A stretch of 39,943 bases of DNA from Tagaea sp. (GCA_023653245.1 JAMNXK010000004.1:1-39943); one strand, 5' to 3'; shown: positions 7,250 to 16,245, numbered from the stretch's first letter. The notes: generated by a model from the letters alone, not told the origin. Made by a program: numbers and translations.

Positions 7250-8302
7250 TCAGCTCCACACGATCCCGCCGAAGGTGGCGAGCTGACCGATCGATGCGAC
7301 GACGCTCGCCGATGGCGCAACGAGCGTGTTGTCCGTCTCGCCGGCGGCGACCGAAATCGCTTCGCGCATGCGGCTCAGCAGGATCGTGCCGCCGGGCACG
7401 GCGTCGCGCGCGATCAGATCGCGCAATTCGGCTTCGACCTTGGCTTTGACCTCGGCCGTCGAAGGCACGACGGCGATCTGGAATGCGATCGGCAACGCGA
7501 TGGGTGCGACGACCGTGACTTGCGCGGTCACCGGGCGGCGCTCGGCGATGTAGGAAGCGACCTCGATCACCTTGGCCGGGGCCGGAATGGGGCCGGCTTC
7601 GCCGTCGGTCGCGAAACGCACCGTGACGGTGCCGAGTCCGAGTTCGCCCGGATAGACCCAGGCGCGCGTCACGCCCGGCACCTCGCGCGCCCAGGTGACG
7701 TAGTCCGCTTGCGCCCCGCCCTGGGGCGGGTTCTGGATGCGCGCGAGGATGCGCGCACGCCACGCGTCTTCGGCCTCGGGGTCCGCACCGCCCGCAAGAC
7801 CGGGGGCCGCCACGATCGCTTCGCCGGCGATCCCGGCGATCGGCGACAGGAAGCGCAGCTTGGTTGCGGCCGTTGCGTTACCACTTGTCCCGGCGATGTC
7901 GGCATTAACGCTCAAGGCGGCCGTACCACCCGCGACGATCGCTTCGGCCAGCGTGCGATAGATCGCCCCGTCCGCGCGCACCAAAGCCGTCGCGGCGGGG
8001 ATGACCGCACCGTTGGTCCCCGTCGCCGTCACCGTGCCGCTCGCGGACGATTCCGGTTTGCGCGCCACGCCCCACAGCGACCCGGCCCGCACGAGCCAGG
8101 CGCCGCGCGCCGTATCGGGCAAGAGATCGAGCTTGGCGTCGTCGATATAGCCATAGAGGCCGAACGCGGCCCCCGCATGCGCGCGGATCAGTGCCGGCAA
8201 CACGCCATGGCGCAGGCGGCCTTCGGACTCCGGCAGGGCGGCGGCGAGATCGGCTTCCGCGCGCGCGACCAGGGCGGACAAAGAGGGGCGGAGCATGGGC
8301 AT
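7250..8302 (-). CDS. Mu gp47-like baseplate wedge protein J
   Basis: A 350-residue baseplate J-like protein. Evidence: GLYGYIDDAKLDLLPDTA near residue 50, the WGVARKPESSASGTVTATGTNG segment (~80-100), the APGLAGGADPEAEDAWRARILARIQNPPQGG motif (~170-200) and DYVTWAREVPGVTRAWV, all characteristic of gp47/J. It forms the wedge of the contractile tail baseplate. The ATG at 8302 overlaps the gp46 stop (TGATG); a second ATG two codons later at 8296 is an alternative start. Confidence 0.92.
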   Translation of the reverse strand: MPMLRPSLSALVARAEADLAAALPESEGRLRHGVLPALIRAHAGAAFGLYGYIDDAKLDLLPDTARGAWLVRAGSLWGVARKPESSASGTVTATGTNGAVIPAATALVRADGAIYRTLAEAIVAGGTAALSVNADIAGTSGNATAATKLRFLSPIAGIAGEAIVAAPGLAGGADPEAEDAWRARILARIQNPPQGGAQADYVTWAREVPGVTRAWVYPGELGLGTVTVRFATDGEAGPIPAPAKVIEVASYIAERRPVTAQVTVVAPIALPIAFQIAVVPSTAEVKAKVEAELRDLIARDAVPGGTILLSRMREAISVAAGETDNTLVAPSASVVASIGQLATFGGIVWS

Positions 8303-8811
8303 CAGCCGGCCCTCGCGGCGCGCGGGAGTTCCCAGATTTTCTGGAAGGCGAGACCGCCAGGCTGCCAGATGCGCACGTGCAGCGCCAGCCAATCGCCGCG
8401 CACGACCGACGCGGCCACGTCGATCCGGCGCGCGACCCCGTCGTCGAGCAGCCAAGCGAGCGCTTCGCGCGCATAGGCTTCCGCGCGCGCCAGCGTCTCG
8501 GGCAGGATCTTCTCGCGCTCCAGCAGCCACAGCCGCGAGCCCGTGACGTGGCGGGCACCCGCCGCCACCTGGGGCGGCTTGATCGCATCGCCCCAGAAGC
8601 CGCGGCGGTTCGCAAACGGCGCGCGTTGCCCGACCTGGTCCCACGGCGGCGCGGGCTCCTCGGGCAAGCGATCGCCGGGAAGTGCGCGCGCGTCGGAGAA
8701 CAGCGACACGATCACGGCCGAGGCGAGGCCGCGATCGGTCGAGAGATCGCCGTTGGCGACGAGCCAGTCGCTCGTCAGCGTCTCTCCGTCGAATGCGATC
8801 GCGATATCCAT
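8302..8811 (-). CDS. Mu gp46-like baseplate protein
   Basis: A 169-residue gp46-family protein. It has the family's opening of acidic beta-strands (MDIAIAFDGETL..DWLVANGDLSTDRGL), LFSDARALPGDRLPE, the GFWGDAI segment near 71-77 and SRLWLLEREKILPETLARAEAYAREAL in the second half. It is a wedge-associated baseplate component encoded between spike gp45 and J-like gp47. Start overlaps the gp45 stop by TGATG; stop overlaps the gp47 start. Confidence 0.9.
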   Translation of the reverse strand: MDIAIAFDGETLTSDWLVANGDLSTDRGLASAVIVSLFSDARALPGDRLPEEPAPPWDQVGQRAPFANRRGFWGDAIKPPQVAAGARHVTGSRLWLLEREKILPETLARAEAYAREALAWLLDDGVARRIDVAASVVRGDWLALHVRIWQPGGLAFQKIWELPRAARAG

Positions 8812-9344
8812 CAGGGGAGCCTCGGGGCGGCGATGGGGTTCGACGATCCGGCGACGGCGCCGATCGTCCACGCATCGACCTTGTCGGGCAGGATCGCGGA
8901 GCCGTGGCCGTTGCACTCGACCACGGTGCGCGTGGCCGATCGCAGACGCGCCTCGCCAAGTGCTGCGATCTCGATCTTGCCGGGCGCCGTGAGCGTCACG
9001 TTGCCATCGGCGTCCATCTTGATGAGCTGGCCGAAGCGCGAATAGAGCGCGACCTCGCCGGGTTCGAGATCGCGCGGCCTCGGGCCCGCGCAATGCACGA
9101 CGACGACGACGGGCAGGCCCGACATGCCGCCCAGTTCGGCGACGACGCCTTGCGGATCGTCGGAAGGATGGGGCGCCGCCGAAAGCCCATAGGGCTCGAA
9201 CTGTTCGACCCCGTCGCGCAACGAACCCGCGCGGGTCTGCACGCGCACGCGGCGGAACCCGCCCGCTTCGCTGGCGATCGCGCGCAACAGGCATCTTCCG
9301 ATCATCGCCGACACGCGGGCATGCAAAGCCCCGATCACGCTCAT
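8811..9344 (-). CDS. Mu gp45-like baseplate spike protein (assembly protein V)
   Basis: A 177-residue gp45 homologue, the membrane-piercing tail spike of Mu-like phages. Visible are an N-terminal OB-like half (GGFRRVRVQTRAGSLRDGVEQFEPYGLSAAPHPSDD, residues ~27-62), VVVVVHCAGPRPRDLEPGEVALYS, and a C-terminal beta-helical spike region (DADGNVTLTAPGKIEI...). ATGA overlap with the gp44/P gene upstream. There is no obvious HxH iron-binding tip in the last residues, unlike several spikes of this family. Confidence 0.88.
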   Translation of the reverse strand: MSVIGALHARVSAMIGRCLLRAIASEAGGFRRVRVQTRAGSLRDGVEQFEPYGLSAAPHPSDDPQGVVAELGGMSGLPVVVVVHCAGPRPRDLEPGEVALYSRFGQLIKMDADGNVTLTAPGKIEIAALGEARLRSATRTVVECNGHGSAILPDKVDAWTIGAVAGSSNPIAAPRLP

Positions 9345-10405
9345 AGCGTCACCTGGCGCTTGGGGTCGGGCATCGGCCGCAGATCGAACGCGGCCGCGCG
9401 CGCGACGTGCAGTGCGGTGCGGCTCCCGCGCTCGTCGAGGGTGTAGTCCACCCCGACGATCAGCAGCCCTTCGGCGAGGCCCGCGAATTCATCGTCGATC
9501 CGCACCAATGCGTTGGGCCGCCAGAGCTTGCCATTGGCCGTCCAGCCGGCCAGCGTGTAGCTGCCGCGCCGCGCCTTGCCGAAACGCATATTCGCTTCCC
9601 ACGTCGCGCGCACGGCGTATTGCGCTTCGTCGCCGGGCTCTTCGGCGATCACGATCAGCGGGCGATGGCGCGACACGCCCTTGTCGGTCACGCGCGCGAC
9701 CGGCGAGACGGTCTGCGAGGCCGCTTGCAGATCGGCTTGCGGTGCCTGGCCCTTGACCGTGTAGACCGAATGCCGCTGGCTGTCGTCGAGGCGGAGCGAC
9801 GCGGCCAAGACGTTGACGCCGAGCTTGATCGCCGCCGGCGCGCGCGCCGTGCCCGCGCGCGTCAACAGCAAGCCGCCTTTGGCGTCCGCCACGCGCAACA
9901 GCCCGCGATGGCGGCACAGGCGTTCGAGCGCGGCGCCGGCCGTCTCGCCTTCGGTCAGCCGGAAGAAGTCGAAGGCGGGTCCTTCGTCGCCGTCGATCGT
10001 CACATCGACGCCGAAGGGCCGGCAGAGCGCGCGCGCGATCGTGCCGAGCTTGACCCCTTGCCATTCGCCGGGTTCGTTGGCGGCCGAGCAATCGACCAGA
10101 TCGCCCGTGCGGTCGCGGCCCGCGATCGTCACGTCATGGGTCTTGGCGTCGTACTTCACGTCGATCGCGTCGATATGCCCGGCGATCACGGCTTCGCCGC
10201 CGATCGCGACCGTGACCCGATCGCCGGGCATCAGGCGGCTCGCACCGCCCGGCCAGCGCTGACTCGCTTCGATCTGGAAGCCGCCGGCGAGGTTCTCGAT
10301 CGACGTGCGGATCGTGGCGGACTTCCAGCCGCCATAGACGGTCCCGCCGCTGGTCATCGTCAGCTTGGGGAACTCGGGCATGTTTTGGGACGCAAGCTCA
10401 GCCAT
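9341..10405 (-). CDS. P: Baseplate hub protein P (Mu gp44-like)
   Basis: 354 residues, the hub of the contractile baseplate onto which the spike docks. Recognisable features: GWKSATIRTSIENLAGGFQIEAS near residues 27-49, LMPGDRVTVAIGGEAVIAGHIDAIDVKYD (~58-86), TIAGRDRTGDLVDCSA (~93-108) and LTEGETAGAALERLCRHRGLL, a standard gp44 pattern. ATG at 10405 overlaps the end of N by 8 bp. A longer frame upstream (to 10516) is rejected because it lies inside N and has no similarity. Confidence 0.9.
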   Translation of the reverse strand: MAELASQNMPEFPKLTMTSGGTVYGGWKSATIRTSIENLAGGFQIEASQRWPGGASRLMPGDRVTVAIGGEAVIAGHIDAIDVKYDAKTHDVTIAGRDRTGDLVDCSAANEPGEWQGVKLGTIARALCRPFGVDVTIDGDEGPAFDFFRLTEGETAGAALERLCRHRGLLRVADAKGGLLLTRAGTARAPAAIKLGVNVLAASLRLDDSQRHSVYTVKGQAPQADLQAASQTVSPVARVTDKGVSRHRPLIVIAEEPGDEAQYAVRATWEANMRFGKARRGSYTLAGWTANGKLWRPNALVRIDDEFAGLAEGLLIVGVDYTLDERGSRTALHVARAAAFDLRPMPDPKRQVTL

Positions 10406-11765
10406 CGAGCAGCACCTCGACCGGCCGGCCGCCGCGCACGAAGCCGGGATGGCGGAAGCCGTTGCGCGCGGATACTTCCGACGCGCGCTCGACGACTTTG
10501 TCGGGATCGTCGCCATAGACTTGCCACGCCACGACCAGCGACGGCCGCGTGGCCGGCGGCACGTACTCGGCCGCGCGCGCGAGTGTGCCGGCTTTCTCCG
10601 CCAGGTGTGCCGACGAGTCAGCGCGCAAATCGATCATGGCGCGGTGGCTGTCGTCGTCGCCCAGATCGGCCGCGCGCGTGGCGGCCGACGCAAGCCGCGC
10701 GTCGAGATCGGCGCGATAGGCGAGCGCTTCCTCGCGGCTCGCGAAGTCGCGATCGGTCGAGCGCGCGACCTCGGCCGACAACGCGGCGCGGTCCATGAGC
10801 TCGCCCAACGCGATCTCGTTGTTGACCGACGCGGCGCGCGAAGGCGTGGGTGCGACGGCCCAGGACTCGCCGGTCCAGGCGATATCGTTCCCTTGCGACC
10901 AGCTGCGATACGAAGCCCCGGACTCGTTCCAGCCGCGCACCGCGCGGGTGCCGCGCGCCGGGTCGGCATGGCCGAAGGCGAGCAATCGTGCGAGCGACAT
11001 CGTGCGCGACGCCAGCGACGACGGCGCGTCGACCAGGTCCGAATACCCGCCCATCAGCAGCGACGCCGCCCCCGCAAGACCGCCGCGCCCGGCATAGCGC
11101 ACGCCCGACGTGGCGCCCTCGGCGAAGCCAAGCGCATCGTCGCCCATGCCGAACACGTCGCGCGCGATGTCCAGGTTCCCGTCGCCGCCCGTGTCGCCGA
11201 ACGCGGGTGCCAGGCCCCGTGCCGCGTCGCGGCGTAGCCCATCCAGCGAGGTGCGCAAGCGCTCGCGCACGACCGAACTTTGGCGGCGGGTTTCGACGCG
11301 GCGCGCGAAATCGATCCGCGCGGGCCCGATCGTCGCGTCGGCCGACTCGCGCGCGCGCATGCCCGTGTCGGCGGTCGCCGAGGGATGCAGGTTCGCACCC
11401 GCATCCATGAAGCTGAGGGTGAACTTCGCCGCCCCGGTCTCGCCCGCCGAATAGGAGCGCTTCGGACCGAGACAGACCACACGGCGCACGCCGTGCCAGG
11501 GATGGACGAGCTCGCCCGGGCCCGGCTCTTCGACGGCCTGGCGCAACCGCTCGGACCGTTCGAGCCAGTCGGGCCCGACGATCTTGGCCGTGATCGTGAA
11601 GGGGGCGTTCTTCTTCCCAAGGTCTTCGGCGAAGGCTTCGTCGCGTTGCGGATATTCATGCACGGCGTAGCGCCGGCCGAGTTCTTCGTCCAAGTCGATC
11701 GCGCAATCGAACACGACGCCCCGGAACGAGCCTTGCTTGAGAGACGAAGCGAGCGACGAGGTCAT
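10398..11765 (-). CDS. N: DNA circularisation protein N (Mu gp43-like)
   Basis: A 455-residue N-family protein. The first ~130 residues carry the conserved module SFRGVVFDCAIDLDEELGRRYAVHEYP...DLGKKNAPFTITAKIVGPDW...VHPWHGVRRVVCLG...AKFTLSFMDAG. The long C-terminal part is helical, charged and poorly conserved. In Mu, N circularises infecting DNA before integration and also occurs in virions. ATGA overlap with the short gene upstream. Confidence 0.9.
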   Translation of the reverse strand: MTSSLASSLKQGSFRGVVFDCAIDLDEELGRRYAVHEYPQRDEAFAEDLGKKNAPFTITAKIVGPDWLERSERLRQAVEEPGPGELVHPWHGVRRVVCLGPKRSYSAGETGAAKFTLSFMDAGANLHPSATADTGMRARESADATIGPARIDFARRVETRRQSSVVRERLRTSLDGLRRDAARGLAPAFGDTGGDGNLDIARDVFGMGDDALGFAEGATSGVRYAGRGGLAGAASLLMGGYSDLVDAPSSLASRTMSLARLLAFGHADPARGTRAVRGWNESGASYRSWSQGNDIAWTGESWAVAPTPSRAASVNNEIALGELMDRAALSAEVARSTDRDFASREEALAYRADLDARLASAATRAADLGDDDSHRAMIDLRADSSAHLAEKAGTLARAAEYVPPATRPSLVVAWQVYGDDPDKVVERASEVSARNGFRHPGFVRGGRPVEVLLDG

Positions 11766-12073
11766 CGCGTCACCGCGTCGAGCCACGAGCGGAGCCCCGC
11801 GCCGAGGATCATTCCCAAGAGCACGGCCCTCGCCAGCAGCCCATTGTCCGGGCGGCGGCGAAGATCGAGCTTGGCGACGGGCGCTTCGCCGACGCCGTTG
11901 ATCCGATCGACGATACGGTCCATCGCCCGCCGCTCGATCTCGCCGGCGGGCAGATTTCCCATCGAGAGATCGACGCGCCCGCCCCGGCATTCGAGCCGGA
12001 TCACGATCGACAGACGGTCGGGGCCTTCCGTCAATGTCGCATCGGCGATCTTCATGTCGTCGAGCCAGCTCAC
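11762..12073 (-). CDS. Small hypothetical protein between tape measure and N
   Basis: 103 residues, starting GTG at 12073 with a GTGA overlap of the tape-measure stop and ending in an ATGA overlap with N. Residues ~10-75 form an acidic/basic amphipathic segment (RLSIVIRLECRGGRVDLSMGNLPAGEIERRAMDRIVDRING). The C-terminus has a single hydrophobic stretch, LLARAVLLGMILGAGL (~82-97), that could be a membrane helix. I do not recognise a family. Position suggests a tail-tip or tape-measure-associated component. Confidence 0.65.
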   Translation of the reverse strand: MSWLDDMKIADATLTEGPDRLSIVIRLECRGGRVDLSMGNLPAGEIERRAMDRIVDRINGVGEAPVAKLDLRRRPDNGLLARAVLLGMILGAGLRSWLDAVTR

Positions 12074-13779
12074 GGCGCCACCATGGTGGGTCCGAGATCG
12101 AGGCCGAGATCGAGCGGTCCGCGCGCGGCCATGCGCTCGACGCGCGCGTTCTCGGCACCGGGGCCTTCCAGGCGCACGACGATCTGGCCATCGACCGTCT
12201 GTTGGCCGCCCGCGATACCCCGCGCGGCCGAGAGCGTGCGCGCGGCGGGCATCGCCGCCGCCGGTGCCATCTCGACGGCCCCGGCGCTCGAACCGCCCGC
12301 GAGACCAAGCGTCTTGCGCAGGCCTTCGGGCATCACCGATACGACACCGGCGATCGCGCGCCCGGCGCGGCCGAAGACCGCGTCGAACTTCGCGCCGATC
12401 CAGTCGAGGGCCGCGCCGAGTCCGCCCATCAACGCGGCGCCGATCTTCCCGATCGCCGCGCCGAGCTCGTCCCAGTACACGTACAAGGCGACGAGCGCGG
12501 CACCGAGTGCGACGACAGCGAGGATCACCGCACCGATCGGGTTGGCAGCGAGCGCCAGGTTGAACGCCGCGACGATGGGCATGCCGCCCATCAGCGCGGA
12601 GAAGAACGCGCCGGCGGCCGCGACGATGGGTCCGAAGACGAGCATCGCGAGCTTGCCCGCGGTCGCCATCACCGCGCCGCCGAGCATGGTGACGGCCCAA
12701 GCGAGATTGGCGATCGCCACGAGCACGGGCCCGGCGACCATCGCGGTGAGACCCACGATCGCGAGCGTGCCGTACCCGAAGGTCTCGCCGAGCCAGGCGA
12801 CGCCGGCGCCGACCGTGCGCATACCCGTCCAGAGCTCGCCGAGCGCCGAGATCACTTGCGGCATCACGTCGCCCAACGACGCGAACCAGCCGGCGGCCCC
12901 CGAAGCGAGGATGGGTTGAAGCTCGGCGCCGAGTTCGACCAAGCGCACGACCAGCGGTTCGAGGTGCGGGATCAGCGCGCCGCCGATCGCCATCCCCGTC
13001 ATCTTCACGACCTGCCAAAGGCGCGAGAGTTGATCGCCGAAGGCCTCGGCCTTCTTGACCGTGTCTTCGCCCATCACCAGGCCGAGCCGCCGCGCGTCCT
13101 CCATCAACCCTTCGATGGCGCCCCGGCCGGAATTGAGGAACATCATCATGTCGGCGCCGGCGCGGCCGAAGCCCTTCATCGCCAGCAAGGTCTTGGCCTG
13201 CTGGTTGCCCGATCTTTGGAACGCATCGGCCACGTCCATGAAAACGTCGGCGGTGTCGCGTGCGGCGCCGCTCGAGTCGCGGAAGGCGACGCGCGTGCCC
13301 CGGAAAAATTCGAGCGCCTCATCGCTCCCGGACAACGCGTCGCCGATCGTCTTGTTGAGAAACTTCATCGCGTCGGCGAAGGATTCCGGTCCGACGCTGG
13401 ACTGCTCTGCCGCGAAAGCGAGCGCTTGGAAGCGCTCGACGCCGATCCCCGTTTTCTCCGCCAGCATCAGCATCTGTTCGGCGTAGTTGGCAGTCATCCG
13501 CGAGAGACCGAGCAGACCGCCGCCGCCGATGCCCGCGAGGCCCGCAAGCTTCAGTCCCGCCAGCGACGCCGCGCCGGCGACCTGGCCCACCGAATTCGCC
13601 GCCGCCATTCCGCGCGCCGCGACGCTCGGCAGACCGACATTGGTCGAGAGCCGGTCGAGCGACTGGCCCACCGCGCGCGGCAGGACGCCGACGGCGCGCA
13701 CCGCCCGGCCCACTTTGGCGAGCGGGCCGGTGGCGCGGTCGATGGCTTGCAGCACCATGCGGACGGTAAAGCCGAACAC
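12070..13779 (-). CDS. Tail tape-measure protein
   Basis: 569 residues, read from GTG at 13779, preceded by AAGGAG 10 nt upstream (an ATG at 13758 is an alternative). The N-terminal ~230 residues are helical and coiled-coil-prone (TANYAEQMLMLAEKTGIGVERFQALAFAAEQ). The middle (~290-460) is a series of long hydrophobic segments such as VVALGAALVALYVYWDELGAAIG, typical of tape-measure proteins that insert into the host membrane during ejection. It directly follows the frameshifted tail chaperone, the universal order in contractile phages. Length sets tail length: this predicts a moderately short Mu-class tail. Confidence 0.88.
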   Translation of the reverse strand: MFGFTVRMVLQAIDRATGPLAKVGRAVRAVGVLPRAVGQSLDRLSTNVGLPSVAARGMAAANSVGQVAGAASLAGLKLAGLAGIGGGGLLGLSRMTANYAEQMLMLAEKTGIGVERFQALAFAAEQSSVGPESFADAMKFLNKTIGDALSGSDEALEFFRGTRVAFRDSSGAARDTADVFMDVADAFQRSGNQQAKTLLAMKGFGRAGADMMMFLNSGRGAIEGLMEDARRLGLVMGEDTVKKAEAFGDQLSRLWQVVKMTGMAIGGALIPHLEPLVVRLVELGAELQPILASGAAGWFASLGDVMPQVISALGELWTGMRTVGAGVAWLGETFGYGTLAIVGLTAMVAGPVLVAIANLAWAVTMLGGAVMATAGKLAMLVFGPIVAAAGAFFSALMGGMPIVAAFNLALAANPIGAVILAVVALGAALVALYVYWDELGAAIGKIGAALMGGLGAALDWIGAKFDAVFGRAGRAIAGVVSVMPEGLRKTLGLAGGSSAGAVEMAPAAAMPAARTLSAARGIAGGQQTVDGQIVVRLEGPGAENARVERMAARGPLDLGLDLGPTMVAP

Positions 13780-13783
13780 GTAC

Positions 13784-14187
13784 TTAACGCTCCTTGGTCT
13801 CGGTGAGGCGCACGGCCTGCCTGTGCCAGAACATCAGCTCGTCGAAGGTGAAGTCCCCGATCTCGCGCGCCGAGAACTTGAAGACGAAGGCTACGTCGCC
13901 GAGAGTATTCCCAGCATCCCGGGGCCATCGCCGATAAAAGGGGCGAGCTTCACCATGATCGCGACGTAGTCCTGCGCCGGAAGATCGGCGATGGTCGAGG
14001 GCGGAACGTTGGCGAGGTGGGCGACGATGCGCATCATCTTCGCGTTCGCGCCTTCGGCCGCGTCGCCGGCGTTGAAGTCCTTCGCGCGAATGTCGGTACG
14101 CACCGTCAGCGTATCGATCGTCTTGCCGTTCGCTTCGACTTGCGTCGTCAGCTTGTGGACGAAGTGCTTGGGCGTTTCGGCGGCCAT
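13784..14187 (-). CDS. gp41 tail-assembly chaperone, -1 frameshift product
   Basis: A predicted 134-residue fusion made when ribosomes slip -1 at CCCTTTT (13936-13942). The first 84 residues are shared with gp41; the 50-residue extension then reads YRRWPRDAGN..., contains EIGDFTFDELMFWHRQAV and ends LTETKER. Tail chaperone pairs G/GT of lambda and E/E' of P2, and those of Mu-like phages, are expressed this way. The extension has no convincing start codon of its own and good codon usage, and its stop overlaps the tape-measure Shine-Dalgarno region. Acts transiently with the tape measure in tail assembly. Confidence 0.82.
13891..14187 (-). CDS. gp41 tail-assembly chaperone, zero-frame product
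   Basis: 98 residues: MAAETPKHFVHKLTTQ..., ending ...GMLGILSAT at a TAG (13891-13893). It resembles P2 E/Mu gp41, with TVRTDIRAKDFNAGDAA and HLANVPPSTIADLPAQDY(V/A) as family features. The start has GAGGAG upstream. It is the abundant short form; the longer form arises by frameshifting near codon 83. Confidence 0.88.
   Translation of the reverse strand: MAAETPKHFVHKLTTQVEANGKTIDTLTVRTDIRAKDFNAGDAAEGANAKMMRIVAHLANVPPSTIADLPAQDYVAIMVKLAPFIGDGPGMLGILSAT
13936..13942 (-). promoter_or_regulatory. Programmed -1 ribosomal frameshift site CCCTTTT
   Basis: On the minus strand the zero frame reads GCC CCT TTT ATC, so the heptamer C CCT TTT fits X XXY YYZ exactly in register. A -1 slip moves decoding from codons 83-84 of gp41 into the 50-codon downstream frame. 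The following G/C-rich segment (CGGCGATGGCCCCGGG) could form a stimulatory stem. Confidence 0.82.
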
Positions 14188-14211
14188 ATCGGTTCTCCTC
14201 GGTTACGCGGC

Positions 14212-14577
14212 TTACGCCGATTGCCGCTCGGTGGCGGTCTTGGCGTTGATCTTGAGCATGACCTTGCCGTCGGCGAGATCGCCGATCTCGGCGACCCAGG
14301 CGTTGGCGAGCACCCAGGTCGGGCCCGTGTCGCATTCGAACGTCGCGGTGGTGTTGTCGAGTTTCCGCAACGCGTCGAGCGATACGGCCGCCCCGTGCGC
14401 GATATCGCACTCGATCTCGGGCGTCTGGATTTCCTCGGTGTAGCCGTAGACCTTGTGGCCGACGACCGGGTTGCGCTTGACGCCGATGCCGCGCAGCTTG
14501 GCGCCGGGCAGGCTTTCGAGCTGCTTGCCGTCGAGGGCGATGAACACCTGACCGGTGCGCTGATTGGGGTTCGCCAT
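14212..14577 (-). CDS. M: Tail tube protein M
   Basis: 121 residues of the Mu gpM/phage tail tube family. GQVFIALDGKQLESLPGAKLRGIGVKRNPVVGHKVYGYTEEI... and KLDNTTATFECDTGPTWVLANAWV are typical tube beta-barrel sequence. It polymerises inside the sheath and conducts DNA. It follows the sheath by 18 bp and has its own Shine-Dalgarno (GGAGAG). Tube and sheath are usually made in equal copy number. Confidence 0.9.
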   Translation of the reverse strand: MANPNQRTGQVFIALDGKQLESLPGAKLRGIGVKRNPVVGHKVYGYTEEIQTPEIECDIAHGAAVSLDALRKLDNTTATFECDTGPTWVLANAWVAEIGDLADGKVMLKINAKTATERQSA

Positions 14578-14595
14578 GGGCGTCTCTCCTAAGCG

Positions 14596-16056
14596 TTAAA
14601 CGAGGAACTGCAGCAGGGCCGCGTTGCGGCGGAAGCCGTTGACCAGATCGGGGCGCATCAGGACGTTGACGCGCTCGGTATCGGCCGTATCGCGCACGAC
14701 TTGCAGCGACGCCTTGAACGCCTCGATGTCTTCGATCAGCCCGGCCTCGTACCACTCGACCGCGAGGGCGATGATCTCCGACTTGATGTCCTTGCAGCGC
14801 GCGATCGTCGGCCCGCCGGGATGCTCGTCGCCGGCGACCTTGTGCCGCGGGTAGCGCTGATTGATCCGCGCGGGATACGACCACCGCAAATACGCGACGT
14901 TGCGCATCGTCTCGACGTAGAGATACGCGCGATCGGCGGCACCGGCGACGTTGGTCTTGTAGGTCGTGACCAGCGTTTCGATCGCGACCGTGCCGTCGTC
15001 GCCGGCGGTGGTCGTCGAAATGCCGGCGGCGAGCAAGGTCTCGCGCTCGTTGCGCGTGCGACGCAGTTCGCGCGAAGCCGCCATCACGCCCGGCAAGGTC
15101 AGACGCATGCGCGGGCGCGCGGGATCGGGCTCGAAGGCGTCGCGCGCGGCGATCTGTGCCGCTTTGATCCAGGGCGGCGTGGGCTCGTTGCCGGAATCGG
15201 CGATCGCGAGATGCGGCGAATTGTGGAGCGCCCCCAACGCCTGTAGCGTGGCGACCGAGCCGCGCGCGCCGGCATGCGCGAGGCTGTCGTTCGCGACCAG
15301 CGCCTGGAAGCGCCGGTCGAGTTCGGTCTTGAGGGCCGCCAGCGAGGCGGCGGAGTTCCAGCCCCAGACGATCGTGTCGTAGCGTTCGTCGGCCATCGAA
15401 GCGATCAGAGCGGCGGCCGACGGATCGGACGTGCCGCCGGCCATCGCGACGATCGCAAGGCTCACGCCGGCCGGCAAAGCTTCGCCGGGGAAGTAAGAGT
15501 GCCGGAGATCGAGCGCGTTGCCGAGCTCGCCCTTGTGACGGCACGTGACGGTGACGACGGCACCGGCGGCGGCGGCCGTGACCAGCAGGCCCGCATTGGC
15601 GTTGATCGCGGCGGCGGCGGAAGTGGCGATCGCGGCGGCCGTATCGCCAGACGCCACGCCCACTTCGACGTTCGTGCCATGCACGTAAAGCTCGATCGTG
15701 CCCGCAGCGGTCGCAGGGCCGGTGAAGGTCAAGGTCCCGGTGGCTTGCGCGCCGCCACCCGCATCGTCGGCCGGGAGCGCGTAGGTCTCGGTGTAGTCGT
15801 CCACCTGCTTGAAGGCGGCGAACATCTGCGCGAGCTGCGAGCCCAAGCCGAAGAACGCCTCGGCTTCGGCGGCCGAGTTCACCAGGCGCACGGCACCGGC
15901 GGCGGCCGTGCCCGCCGCCAGACGCTGGCCCGCGAGCAGCGCGCGGTGGCGGCGGATCGGCAGGCCGCGCATCGCGCGCGACGGATCGATCTCGACGAAG
16001 ACGCCCGGCGTCAGCATCGAGATCGGGATTTGGGAGAACGACGAAGCGGTCAACAT
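14596..16056 (-). CDS. L: Contractile tail sheath protein L
   Basis: 486 residues. N-terminal TPGVFVEIDPSRAMRGL (handshake arm region), an inserted variable domain (~100-190, ATGTLTFTGPATAAGTIELYV), and the conserved C-terminal half with ETLVTTYKTNVAGAADRAYLYVETMRNVAYLRWSYPARI mark it as Mu gpL. The ATG at 16056 is preferred over the in-frame GTG at 16065 because AAGGAG lies 8 nt before the ATG but immediately abuts the GTG. It contracts during infection to drive the tube through the envelope. Confidence 0.93.
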   Translation of the reverse strand: MLTASSFSQIPISMLTPGVFVEIDPSRAMRGLPIRRHRALLAGQRLAAGTAAAGAVRLVNSAAEAEAFFGLGSQLAQMFAAFKQVDDYTETYALPADDAGGGAQATGTLTFTGPATAAGTIELYVHGTNVEVGVASGDTAAAIATSAAAAINANAGLLVTAAAAGAVVTVTCRHKGELGNALDLRHSYFPGEALPAGVSLAIVAMAGGTSDPSAAALIASMADERYDTIVWGWNSAASLAALKTELDRRFQALVANDSLAHAGARGSVATLQALGALHNSPHLAIADSGNEPTPPWIKAAQIAARDAFEPDPARPRMRLTLPGVMAASRELRRTRNERETLLAAGISTTTAGDDGTVAIETLVTTYKTNVAGAADRAYLYVETMRNVAYLRWSYPARINQRYPRHKVAGDEHPGGPTIARCKDIKSEIIALAVEWYEAGLIEDIEAFKASLQVVRDTADTERVNVLMRPDLVNGFRRNAALLQFLV

Positions 16057-16068
16057 GGATCGCACTCC

Positions 16069-16245
16069 TTAGGATTTTTTCTTGGGTTCGGGCTCGACGA
16101 CGGGCTGAACGGTCACGTCGCCGTCGGCTTCGCGGCGGCGCCAATGGACCGAGTCCGTCAGCGTTTCGCCGGCGGCATCGAGGATCCGCTTGCCGTCCTC
16201 GAAAAACACGGTCCGGCCGGCGGCGGGTTTGACGCGCACGTTCAT
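16069..16245 (-). CDS. Mu gp38-like small protein (DUF2635)
   Basis: 58 residues. MNVRVKPAAGRTVFFEDG, an LTDSVHWRRREADGDVTV segment and a lysine-rich end fit DUF2635, always encoded just before the sheath gene in Mu-like phages. Its stop codon forms part of the sheath Shine-Dalgarno sequence (TAAGGAG), tying the two together. Role in tail morphogenesis is presumed from position. Confidence 0.85.
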   Translation of the reverse strand: MNVRVKPAAGRTVFFEDGKRILDAAGETLTDSVHWRRREADGDVTVQPVVEPEPKKKS

